From Roseateles terrae (GTDB taxonomy: Bacteria; Pseudomonadota; Gammaproteobacteria; Burkholderiales; Burkholderiaceae_C), in assembly GCF_014192155.1 (NCBI RefSeq), contig NZ_JACHXO010000002.1, positions 1 to 64,000 of the forward strand: a stretch of 64,000 nt of DNA, read 5' to 3'. The notes beneath the pieces were generated by a model. That model had not been told where the DNA came from, searched no databases, and saw nothing but the letters and a program-made list of their open reading frames with translations. Shown here in pieces: positions 40,209-46,182 of this stretch. A program made the translations under genes and the position numbers. Position 1 is the stretch's first letter; every line of letters begins with the position of its first letter.

Positions 40209-40254
40209 CTTTTTCTCCCGTTGCCGACAGCACCGCGCTGCCGGTTGAACTAAG

Positions 40255-40298
40255 GTAATGCGCTAACTCAAGGGGCGCAAGCTGAATTAGCGTATTAC
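40255..40298. promoter_or_regulatory. large dyad upstream of the small minus-strand gene pair
   Basis: GTAATGCGCTAA and TTAGCGTATTAC are 12-base arms with one mismatch, 20 bases apart. On the minus strand a possible promoter, TTGCGC-17 bases-TACCTT, overlaps the dyad. It looks like a two-site operator for a phage regulator or for autoregulation by the downstream pair. Confidence 0.55.
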
Positions 40299-40313
40299 GC
40301 CAAGTTGGGATGA

Positions 40314-40405
40314 TCAATCGCCCCACCGCATACGGCCGAGGAAGAGTGGTAGCGGTAGGCCCTTCGCCCTCGGGGCCGTGGGCTTGAAGCTGATGCAGCG
40401 GACGG
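40314..40405 (-). pseudogene. C-terminal remnant of a phage gene, second copy of the 42379 gene end
   Basis: The minus strand encodes GAVRCISFKPTAPRAKGL, then PLPLFLGRMRWGD and a stop. It closely matches the end of the intact gene at 42379-42609 (GAFRCISFKPAAPRAKGL, PPPLFVGCMRWGD). No N-terminal part remains. The two copies are about 75-80 percent identical at the DNA level over roughly 90 bases. They lie in the same orientation on either side of the hicA-hicB-acyltransferase cassette. Confidence 0.8.
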
Positions 40406-40471
40406 CTCCAGCGCCGCATCCACCATCGAAGGCCTGGAAGTGAACGCTTCGACCCTGGCCGATGGCTCAAG

Positions 40472-40513
40472 TAAACAAAAATGCTTGCGTTTATAATCAG
40501 TTTTGTTTATATT
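40472..40513 (+). promoter_or_regulatory. hicA promoter with operator dyad
   Basis: TTGCGT at 40485, 17 bases, TATATT at 40508 forms a plausible promoter; a consensus TATAAT also sits at 40492-40497. The arms TAAACAAAA (40472-40480) and TTTTGTTTA (40501-40509) form a perfect 9-base dyad that brackets the -35 and overlaps the -10, as expected for autorepression by HicB. This AT-rich stretch stands out from its surroundings. Confidence 0.65.
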
Positions 40514-40544
40514 CTATTCATCGTCAACAACCCCGAAGGGGAGC

Positions 40545-40718
40545 ATGAAGATCAGCGAATTCAAGCGCTGGCTTGAGTCGCAAGGGGTGGTAGTCACGCA
40601 GGGAACCAGGCACTGGAAGCTGAAGAAAGGCGACAGAGCAGCGGTCCTCCCCAGACACCCCGGCAAAGAGCTGAAGACGGGAACCCAGAAGGCAATCGTC
40701 AAACAGCTCGGTCTCTAA
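40545..40718 (+). CDS. hicA: HicA mRNA interferase toxin
   Basis: A 57-residue toxin with a dsRNA-binding-like fold that cleaves mRNA at the ribosome. It starts KISEFKRWLESQGV; the catalytic histidine is His23 in QGTRHWKLKKG, and the C-terminal signature is LPRHPGKELKTGTQKAIVKQLGL. AAGGGGAG precedes the ATG at 40545; the longer frame from 40503 is not the gene. It is followed after a 60-base gap with a stable hairpin by hicB. Confidence 0.93.
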   Translation: MKISEFKRWLESQGVVVTQGTRHWKLKKGDRAAVLPRHPGKELKTGTQKAIVKQLGL

Positions 40719-40724
40719 GTCACA

Positions 40725-40744
40725 GGCCCCGGGAAACCGGGGCC
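40725..40744 (+). promoter_or_regulatory. stable GAAA-loop hairpin between hicA and hicB
   Basis: GGCCCCGG-GAAA-CCGGGGCC is an 8-base-pair stem closed by a GNRA tetraloop, 6 bases after the hicA stop. It lacks a T tract, so it is unlikely to terminate fully. It could block decay, attenuate, or separate toxin and antitoxin translation. Confidence 0.6.
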
Positions 40745-40778
40745 CCTTGATCGCATCTTCGAGGTCTCCTCATCACCA

Positions 40779-41210
40779 ATGAAAAACCGCTTCAGCTTCC
40801 CGGCCAAGTTTGAGCCGGACGCCGACACCGGCGGGTACGTTGTCACCTTCCGCGACATCCCCGAAGCCATCACCCAGGGCGATTCCCTGGAGGATGCTCG
40901 GGCGATGGCGCTGGACGCGCTCGCCACTGCGATGGAGTTCTATCAGGAGGAGCAGCGCGCCGTGCCTGAACCCAGCGCACTTGAGCCGGGAGAGGAGCTG
41001 GTCACCCTGCCCGTCTCCATGCAAGCCAAGTTGCTGCTCCTGAATGAGATGGTGGCGCAGAAGATCCGGCCCGCGGATCTGGCCAGGGCAATGGGGATCA
41101 AGCCACAAGAGGTGACGCGCCTGCTTGACCTGGGTCACACCACGAAGATTGACGCCCTTGCGGCTGCATTCACGGCTATCGGCAGGACGCTGGCACTGCG
41201 GGTGGAATGA
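40779..41210 (+). CDS. hicB: HicB antitoxin
   Basis: A 143-residue antitoxin. The N-terminal RNase-H-like HicB domain (FSFPAKFEPDADTGGYVVTF, DIPEAITQGDSLEDARAMALDAL) binds and inhibits HicA. The C-terminal helix-turn-helix (RPADLARAMGIKPQEVTRLLDLGHTTKIDALAAAF) binds the operator. The 60-base gap from hicA is larger than usual. Only a weak GAGGT precedes the ATG. Confidence 0.93.
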   Translation: MKNRFSFPAKFEPDADTGGYVVTFRDIPEAITQGDSLEDARAMALDALATAMEFYQEEQRAVPEPSALEPGEELVTLPVSMQAKLLLLNEMVAQKIRPADLARAMGIKPQEVTRLLDLGHTTKIDALAAAFTAIGRTLALRVE

Positions 41211-41267
41211 CGGCCGGGGCCCAAACGACCGTCAGTGGCAGAATTTCCGCACAAAAGGAGACAAAGA

Positions 41268-42452
41268 ATGTCCCAAGGGAGGATTGCGGCACTGGATGGC
41301 CTGCGCGGCATCGCGGCTGTGCTGGTGGTCTTACACCACCTACCGGTTTGGAGCCCCGAACTCAACTTCCAGGTACTGCGCAATGGCCACCTCATGGTGC
41401 CGGTCTTTTTCGTGCTGTCCGGGTTTGTCATCGCGCGGACCTATGGAAGCCAGATTCACAACGGCGCCGACCTGGTCAGGTTCCAGTGGAGACGTGTTGT
41501 CCGGCTCTACCCGGTGCATCTGGTCATGTTGCTGGCTTTCCTGCTAGTGGAGGTCGCCAAGTGGTGGGCGCAGGGTCAGGGAATCGTCAGCCCCAGCACC
41601 CGCGCCTTCCGAGAGAACTCGCCAACTGCGCTGCTGCAGCACCTGCTGCTGATTCAGTCTGTCGGCCCCACAGGCAACCCTCTCACCTTTAACGCACCGG
41701 CATGGTCGATAAGCGCCGAGCTGTGGACCTACCTAACTTTCGGAGCCGTCGTACTCTTCGTACAGCTGCACCGCGTCACCGCGTTTGCGTTGCTGGCAGT
41801 GGGCGCGGCTCTGATGGTGCTCCTGGCCCCCGAGAGCGGCTGGAATCCGATGGCGCGATGCTTTGCTGGATTCTTCCTGGGGGCGATGTTGGCCGAGGTC
41901 CGCCCTCGCCTCCCGCCGCCCGTTGCGCCTGCTGCGATGGCGGGCCTGATACTTGTCATGATGTTCAGCAGCGGTGAGGCCACGGCCGACCTACTCGCGG
42001 TGTCACTAGCCGGATTCACGGTGGCAGGATTGGCCGGCGATGCTCCAGTTGCACGCATTTTCAAAGCTAGGACCTTGCAGTGGCTTGGCTCTGTCTCCTA
42101 CTCGCTCTACATGGGGCATGCGCTGGTAGTGTGGATCCTCAACCAGTTTGCAAGGCTAGTGCTGGGCGGGCCTGAGCTGATGGTTTCCGGGGCTAGCACG
42201 CCTCAACTCCCGTTGCCTGTCGCGTTGGTCGGCTGGGGGCTGGCGCTGGCCGGATCTTTGGGACTTGCTTCGCTGCTTCACCGGTACGTGGAGAAGCGCC
42301 CCCGTTCGACCTCCGCTCCGGTGGCTGCGGCTTCGACGCCGGAGGTTGACACGTCCCGGTACACCGATAGGGGAAGAATCAGTCACCCCACCGCATGCAG
42401 CCGACAAAAAGCGGGGGCGGCAGTCCCTTCGCCCGAGGTGCGGCAGGCTTGA
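41268..42452 (+). CDS. acyltransferase-3 family membrane O-acyltransferase
   Basis: A 394-residue protein of the OafA/acyltransferase-3 family. RIAALDGLRGIAAVLVVLHH carries the signature R-x10-H, and MVPVFFVLSGFVIARTY is the next block. About ten membrane helices follow; the end is Arg/Pro-rich and disordered, running into the next minus-strand gene. Prophage members O-acetylate surface polysaccharide and change the phage receptor, so lysogenic conversion is likely here. AAAGGAGA precedes ATG 41268. It is the last gene of the plus-strand cassette with hicAB. Confidence 0.92.
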   Translation: MSQGRIAALDGLRGIAAVLVVLHHLPVWSPELNFQVLRNGHLMVPVFFVLSGFVIARTYGSQIHNGADLVRFQWRRVVRLYPVHLVMLLAFLLVEVAKWWAQGQGIVSPSTRAFRENSPTALLQHLLLIQSVGPTGNPLTFNAPAWSISAELWTYLTFGAVVLFVQLHRVTAFALLAVGAALMVLLAPESGWNPMARCFAGFFLGAMLAEVRPRLPPPVAPAAMAGLILVMMFSSGEATADLLAVSLAGFTVAGLAGDAPVARIFKARTLQWLGSVSYSLYMGHALVVWILNQFARLVLGGPELMVSGASTPQLPLPVALVGWGLALAGSLGLASLLHRYVEKRPRSTSAPVAAASTPEVDTSRYTDRGRISHPTACSRQKAGAAVPSPEVRQA

Positions 42453-42609
42453 AGCTGATGCATCGGAAGGCACCATCCCGGCGCTGGATCATCAAACTGA
42501 AGTGCGGGAACGGGCCCCATCGGCTACCGCGCACCGCCAGGTGACACGCGTGCCGCCGGCGCAGCCTCAGCCAAGCGCACAGGGCCCAGATGAGGCAGTT
42601 TGAGCGCAT
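42379..42609 (-). CDS. small phage protein at the end of the late operon
   Basis: A 76-residue basic protein (MRSNCLIWALCAWLRLRRRH, RGSRWGPFPHFSLMIQRR, then FKPAAPRAKGLPPPLFVG). The S-x-W-G-P-F-P-H-F core and the C-terminal F-x-G-x2-x-W-G-D end recur, from memory, in small proteins near phage lysis regions; no function is known. It starts 2 bases after the phosphoesterase stop. Its last 74 bases overlap the end of the convergent acyltransferase gene. Part of it is duplicated at 40314-40405. Confidence 0.7.
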   Translation of the reverse strand: MRSNCLIWALCAWLRLRRRHACHLAVRGSRWGPFPHFSLMIQRRDGAFRCISFKPAAPRAKGLPPPLFVGCMRWGD

Positions 42610-42611
42610 GG

Positions 42612-43796
42612 TCAGGCCACCTCGGCCAGCATCTCTGGGGTGACGGTGTACCGTCCCACCTCCCCGTGCTCGCTGTGCAGGAGGATGACCTTCATGTCAC
42701 GCGGCGCCCGGTAGCCGCCCCAGGTCGCATAGGCATCCTTTGCGGCGAGGGTGCGGAACGACTCCACCGACACCCCCGGGTGATCCTTTTGGAGCGACTG
42801 GTGGTGCACATGGCCCATCCACCAGTACCGGTGGCGGGTCTGGCCCCAGTCCTCCGCCCGGTCGGTCGCCATCACGCCCGGCAGGCGCTCGGGCTTGATG
42901 CTGTGGCCGTGGTGTACGCCCACCAGCGTCAGCCCGTGGCGGATGTAGTGGCACGGCGCCGGCGCGGTGTCGATGATGACCCGCGGCTCGTTTTCGTAGA
43001 TGTGGGCCAGACAGATGCTCAGCATCAGAGAGCCGGTGTCGTCGTGGTTCCCCACCGCGTTGATGACGCGCACCCGCTTGTGCTTCGTCAGGGCCGTCTC
43101 GATCATGGTCCGCATGATCCGAACGCCGGTGCGAGCCATCTTCGCGTACCGGCTGTCCATGTCCAGGCGGTGGCCGCTGCGGCTGGTGACGCCTTCCATG
43201 TTGTCGGCGTGGTACCAGTCGCCGAGGTTCACGATGGCGGCCTCTTCGCAGCCGGGAGCCATCTCGACCAGCCGGGCCATCGCCGTGCTGTGCATCTCTT
43301 CGGCGATCTTGAGGTCCCAGGCCTCGCCAGTCTCTTCTGGCCAGGACATCATGCCGATGTGTGCGTCCCCGATGGGGTAGCACGCCATGATCTTGCTGCT
43401 GTAGGCATCGTCATTGGCGGCCGGCTTGCGCGGCTTCACCCGCGGCAGCTCGGCCGCCATCGCCTCCAGGCCAGCGCGCAGCGCCTCTTGCTGTGCAACC
43501 TGCTCCGGCGACTGGCGCTCCCAGGTCCGCTCCACGGCCCCGTCCTTGGCGCGCTGGACAGTCACCTTCCCCATGAGGTAGCCCGGCGCCACGCCGCTGA
43601 CGAAGTGGCCCGGGGCGTGGCCTCTGCGGGCCGCCCGCTTGCGTACTTGGTCGAAGGCGTTGCTGACGGCGCTCTTGCTGACGCCCAGAGCCTCAGCGGC
43701 TCGGCGCTGGCTGCCGTGCAGCGCGACCGCTTCCAGGACATCGCGCTCCCGTGCCGTCGCAAACTCGGCCAACTGGTCGAACTCGGCCGGCGTCAT
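42612..43796 (-). CDS. phage helix-turn-helix metallophosphoesterase
   Basis: A 394-residue protein. The N-terminal sigma-4/winged-helix-like part (RERDVLEAVALHGSQRRAAEALGVSKSAVSNAFDQV) is joined to a calcineurin-like phosphoesterase: IGDAHIG (metal D and H), LGDWYHADN, AVGNHDDTGS (the GNHD motif), GHSIKPERLPG and MGHVHHQS. Similar fusions lie late in siphovirus genomes; the substrate is unknown, and DNA or nucleotide phosphodiesters are possible. ATG 43796 overlaps the preceding stop by ATGA. Confidence 0.88.
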   Translation of the reverse strand: MTPAEFDQLAEFATARERDVLEAVALHGSQRRAAEALGVSKSAVSNAFDQVRKRAARRGHAPGHFVSGVAPGYLMGKVTVQRAKDGAVERTWERQSPEQVAQQEALRAGLEAMAAELPRVKPRKPAANDDAYSSKIMACYPIGDAHIGMMSWPEETGEAWDLKIAEEMHSTAMARLVEMAPGCEEAAIVNLGDWYHADNMEGVTSRSGHRLDMDSRYAKMARTGVRIMRTMIETALTKHKRVRVINAVGNHDDTGSLMLSICLAHIYENEPRVIIDTAPAPCHYIRHGLTLVGVHHGHSIKPERLPGVMATDRAEDWGQTRHRYWWMGHVHHQSLQKDHPGVSVESFRTLAAKDAYATWGGYRAPRDMKVILLHSEHGEVGRYTVTPEMLAEVA

Positions 43797-43978
43797 TGCT
43801 TGGGCTCCCATTCGCCGCAACCTTCGTCCGCATTGACGGCCGGGAACTCCGACACCGGCTCATCTTCGATCACGATGACCGTGGGCGGGTGGGCCCGGCA
43901 GTCGCCGTACTCGGCCACCGTGGCGCAGTCGGTCGGCGCCGGCCGATAGTGCTTGCAGTCGCTGCAGGTCTTGTCCAT
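43793..43978 (-). CDS. small Cys-rich phage protein
   Basis: A 61-residue protein with C-x2-C (KTCSDCKHYRP), two more Cys (DCATVAEYGDCRAHPP) and GCGEWEP near the end. The pattern C-x2-C, C, then GCxxW is like that of the LexA-controlled gene at 39564 and probably binds zinc. The ATG at 43978 shares one base with the Rz1 stop (TGATG), and its stop overlaps the next start, so it is coupled to both. Confidence 0.75.
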   Translation of the reverse strand: MDKTCSDCKHYRPAPTDCATVAEYGDCRAHPPTVIVIEDEPVSEFPAVNADEGCGEWEPKQ

Positions 43979-44196
43979 CACTTCTCCCTCAGGGCCGCGG
44001 CGCGGCATTCGCGATATTGGCCGGCCACCTGCTGCAGCTTCAGCACGAGACCTCCCATCGTGTCGTCATCTAGTGGCGTCAGAGGCGGGCAGGCCGCCAC
44101 CACCTGCGACCGCTCCGGTGCCGGTGAGGGCTTCGTTGAGGTCGCGCAGCCCACCAGGAGTGAGGCGGCAGCCAGGATCGCTATAGACCGGTTCAC
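43978..44196 (-). CDS. Rz1-like outer-membrane spanin lipoprotein
   Basis: A 72-residue lipoprotein with a GTG start at 44196 behind GGGAGG. NRSIAILAAASLLVGC ends in a lipobox (LVGC), then a Ser/Pro-rich stretch and a short helix (MGGLVLKLQQVAGQY). It overlaps the Rz frame by 131 bases in another frame, the classical overlapping Rz/Rz1 arrangement. It should sit in the outer membrane and pair with Rz to fuse the membranes at lysis. Confidence 0.85.
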   Translation of the reverse strand: MNRSIAILAAASLLVGCATSTKPSPAPERSQVVAACPPLTPLDDDTMGGLVLKLQQVAGQYRECRAAALREK

Positions 44197-44416
44197 GTCG
44201 GACCTCCCTCTCCAGGCGCTGCTGGATGGTTGTGTTTTGCACTCGGATGGATGAGATGGCCTTAGCCGTCGTCTCTCGCCCTTCCCGTGAGGCCGTTTCC
44301 ACGGCGAGGGCGGCGCGGTCCTGCTCGGCGCGCTCCAGGCGTGCGCCATCCAGGCGCCCTACCCCGTACGCGGCGACGAAGGTCAGGGCCACGCCAAATG
44401 CGGCATAGGGGCTCAT
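44066..44416 (-). CDS. Rz-like inner-membrane spanin
   Basis: A 116-residue protein with an N-terminal membrane anchor (SPYAAFGVALTFVAAYGVG) and a periplasmic coiled coil (RLERAEQDRAALAVETASREGRETTAKAI). It ends with a CRLTPGGLRDLNEAL element typical of Rz-type spanins. ATG 44416 overlaps the preceding stop (ATGA). With the overlapping Rz1 it completes the holin-endolysin-spanin set needed for a Gram-negative host. Confidence 0.88.
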   Translation of the reverse strand: MSPYAAFGVALTFVAAYGVGRLDGARLERAEQDRAALAVETASREGRETTAKAISSIRVQNTTIQQRLEREVRREPVYSDPGCRLTPGGLRDLNEALTGTGAVAGGGGLPASDATR

Positions 44417-44745
44417 GAACCGCCCTCCCCGGCCAGCCGCCGCGACAGCGCGACCAGGTGCGCGTTAAACCATCGGCGGATCGCGTACTGGCGGACGATG
44501 GAGACCGCCGTGTAGATCCAGCCCATCCAGAAGTTCTGAGCGGCGCTCGGGTGCGCACCGATCAGCGGCAGGATCAGGAAGTTGGCGATGAAGTTGATCG
44601 CGAAGCCCACAGCGATGTTCACCCACGCCTCGGTGATGGCGCTGCGCGGCGACTGGCCGGGCCCGGGTGCACGGGTGTAGGCCCGCCACGTGAAAAGGGC
44701 CACGAACACGAAGCTGCCCAGCCCGCAGGCGATGAGGATACTCAT
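44413..44745 (-). CDS. phage membrane protein, DUF7220-like
   Basis: A 110-residue protein with a membrane helix at the start (ILIACGLGSFVFVALFTWRAY), then two more (WVNIAVGFAINFIANFLILPLIG; FWMGWIYTAVSIVRQYAIRRWFN). This resembles a family of small phage membrane proteins (DUF7220). Its place between endolysin-side genes and spanins would allow a second-holin or antiholin role, which is inference. Start and stop both overlap neighbours by 4 bases. Confidence 0.7.
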   Translation of the reverse strand: MSILIACGLGSFVFVALFTWRAYTRAPGPGQSPRSAITEAWVNIAVGFAINFIANFLILPLIGAHPSAAQNFWMGWIYTAVSIVRQYAIRRWFNAHLVALSRRLAGEGGS

Positions 44746-45185
44746 GAGGCCTCCGGGTTGTCGGCGATGGTGAAGTGGCGCGGGCTTTTGTCCTTGAACA
44801 GGTCGCGGAGGTGCGCGATATGAGGCGTCAACTCCTCCACCAGCGCCCGGTATCCTGCGCCGTTGAAGTTGCGGTCATCCACCAGCTTCCCGGCCGTCTT
44901 GGCGTCCACCAGGATGGCAAGGCACGCCAGTGCGTTCGCGAGATGCGGAGAGCCGGAATCCGGCGCCACCTCCTCACCTTCGAACCAGGCGTCCAGATGC
45001 CGCTTGCACGCGTCCACGTAGATGGAAGCCCGCACACCGGCATCGCGCCAGTTCCCCCGCCCGTACTTAAGCGCCCCTTCGGCCAGGCCGACGCAGCCGT
45101 AGGCGGTGGCCGCCGGCGGCCATAGGTGCAGCGGGAGCTTGTTGGCGCCAATGGCGTCCTTCGGGTTGGTGGGCTTCTCGTTCAT
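44742..45185 (-). CDS. DUF5664/MazZ-like dATP/dGTP diphosphohydrolase domain protein
   Basis: A 147-residue protein beginning EKPTNPKDAIGANKLPLHLWP, which is the DUF5664 signature, then EGALKYGRGNWRDAGV, YVDACKRHLDAWFEGEE and SPHLANALACLAILVDA. The family is an all-alpha NTP pyrophosphohydrolase-like fold; the related MazZ enzymes hydrolyse dATP and dGTP in phages with 2-aminoadenine DNA. No PurZ or Z-type polymerase is in view, so the role is open. ATG 45185 overlaps the endolysin stop. Confidence 0.8.
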   Translation of the reverse strand: MNEKPTNPKDAIGANKLPLHLWPPAATAYGCVGLAEGALKYGRGNWRDAGVRASIYVDACKRHLDAWFEGEEVAPDSGSPHLANALACLAILVDAKTAGKLVDDRNFNGAGYRALVEELTPHIAHLRDLFKDKSPRHFTIADNPEAS

Positions 45186-45688
45186 TGAGCCTCCATGCAC
45201 TTGCGGTTGCGCTCCTGGGCCCGCAGCCACACACCGCGGCAGCCGCTGCCCGCGGCAGCGCAGTCACGGCCTGCGGCCTTGCGGCTGTCCAGGTTGAGGT
45301 AGGCCGCGCACGCATCCGCGTACCGGCCGGCGTTGATGTTCTGCACCACCTCACTGCGGCACGCGCCGGAGAACCCGCGCCAGTAGGCGAAGTCCACCAG
45401 GATGTCCCACTCCTCTTGACTGACCGGCGCCGTCACGCACGCACGCAGCTGCGGCTCACCCTTGGTGATGTGGGCGACGGAAAGCCGTATCGCCGCCGGT
45501 GGCGTGATGACCTCACCGGCTTGCACCGGCGTTCCGTCAGCGTGAAAGGTGGAGCCGAAGCCATAGGTCGGTCGGTCGCCCTGCACCGGTGGCTTGGCAA
45601 CCGGCTCAAAGCCCTCATGACCGACGATCGCCGCGAAACCTGCTGCGCTAAGCGTCAGGGCCGCGGCAGCGATTCGGAGCTTGCTCAT
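45182..45688 (-). CDS. phage endolysin, GH24-type lysozyme
   Basis: A 168-residue muramidase with a weak N-terminal hydrophobic segment (RIAAAALTLSAAGFAAIVG) that may act as a signal-anchor-release element. The catalytic Glu is Glu25 in GHEGFEP; Thr41 in RPTYGFGSTFHADG matches the catalytic Thr. Where T4 lysozyme has its Asp, this protein has Val35 with Asp38 nearby, as in the variant GH24 group with GDxPTxGFG. The end has six cysteines, perhaps disulfides. Coupled to holin by ATGA. Confidence 0.88.
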   Translation of the reverse strand: MSKLRIAAAALTLSAAGFAAIVGHEGFEPVAKPPVQGDRPTYGFGSTFHADGTPVQAGEVITPPAAIRLSVAHITKGEPQLRACVTAPVSQEEWDILVDFAYWRGFSGACRSEVVQNINAGRYADACAAYLNLDSRKAAGRDCAAAGSGCRGVWLRAQERNRKCMEAQ

Positions 45689-45942
45689 TCGTCAAGCTCC
45701 ATGGAACCGGTTTCGGCGACCGGCTTGCGGCCCAACCGGCGCTTGAGCTTGACACCCCAGTCGGTTTCCTCCCGCCACCACTTGCGCAGGAGGTATGCCA
45801 CCTGCAGCACTACCAGCACGCCGGACAGAACCGCGGACCAGTTGACCGAACTCCACCACGGAGCCGACACGATGGTCAACCCACCGGCCGGAGCGGTGCG
45901 AGTGGCCAGCTCCGTGGCGATGTCCTTGACTTCCTGCTTCAT
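45685..45942 (-). CDS. putative holin
   Basis: An 85-residue protein with one membrane helix (VNWSAVLSGVLVVLQVAYLLRKWW), an amphipathic N-terminus (KQEVKDIATELATRTAPAGG) and a charged C-terminal tail. This is a class III-type holin layout and it sits just before the endolysin. ATG 45942 is preferred because it overlaps the preceding stop; a longer frame extends to 46020. Confidence 0.78.
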   Translation of the reverse strand: MKQEVKDIATELATRTAPAGGLTIVSAPWWSSVNWSAVLSGVLVVLQVAYLLRKWWREETDWGVKLKRRLGRKPVAETGSMELDE

Positions 45943-46181
45943 GCCGCCTCCACGCTGGGCTTTTCGTCCGGGTAGATGAGCTCCACTTCGGGGTAGAGCG
46001 GATAGCTGTCCGATGCGCACTTGCGAATCAGATCCTCATCCGCTGCCTGACTGGTGGTCAGGTTCCAGCCGCCCATCGGAGATCCTTCAGCGAAGGCAGC
46101 CGCGACCCAGGCATCAGGGCGGTTGGGGTAGCTCTTGGCGATCGCCGCCAGATCAGCACGTACAAAAATGGTGAGCTTCAT
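45939..46181 (-). CDS. small phage protein between tailspike and holin
   Basis: An 80-residue soluble protein (KLTIFVRADLAAIAKSYPNR, then AWVAAAFAEGSPMGGWNLTT and an acidic end YPEVELIYPDEKPSVEAA). It starts 2 bases after the tailspike stop. Tail-fibre assembly chaperones often lie here, but nothing in the sequence proves that. Unknown. Confidence 0.7.
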   Translation of the reverse strand: MKLTIFVRADLAAIAKSYPNRPDAWVAAAFAEGSPMGGWNLTTSQAADEDLIRKCASDSYPLYPEVELIYPDEKPSVEAA

Positions 46182-46182
46182 G

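Noticed and set aside
44742-45185. Evidence that the phage DNA contains 2-aminoadenine
   Set aside because: Only the hydrolase-like gene is seen; PurZ and a matching polymerase are not in the window, and DUF5664 genes also occur in ordinary phages.
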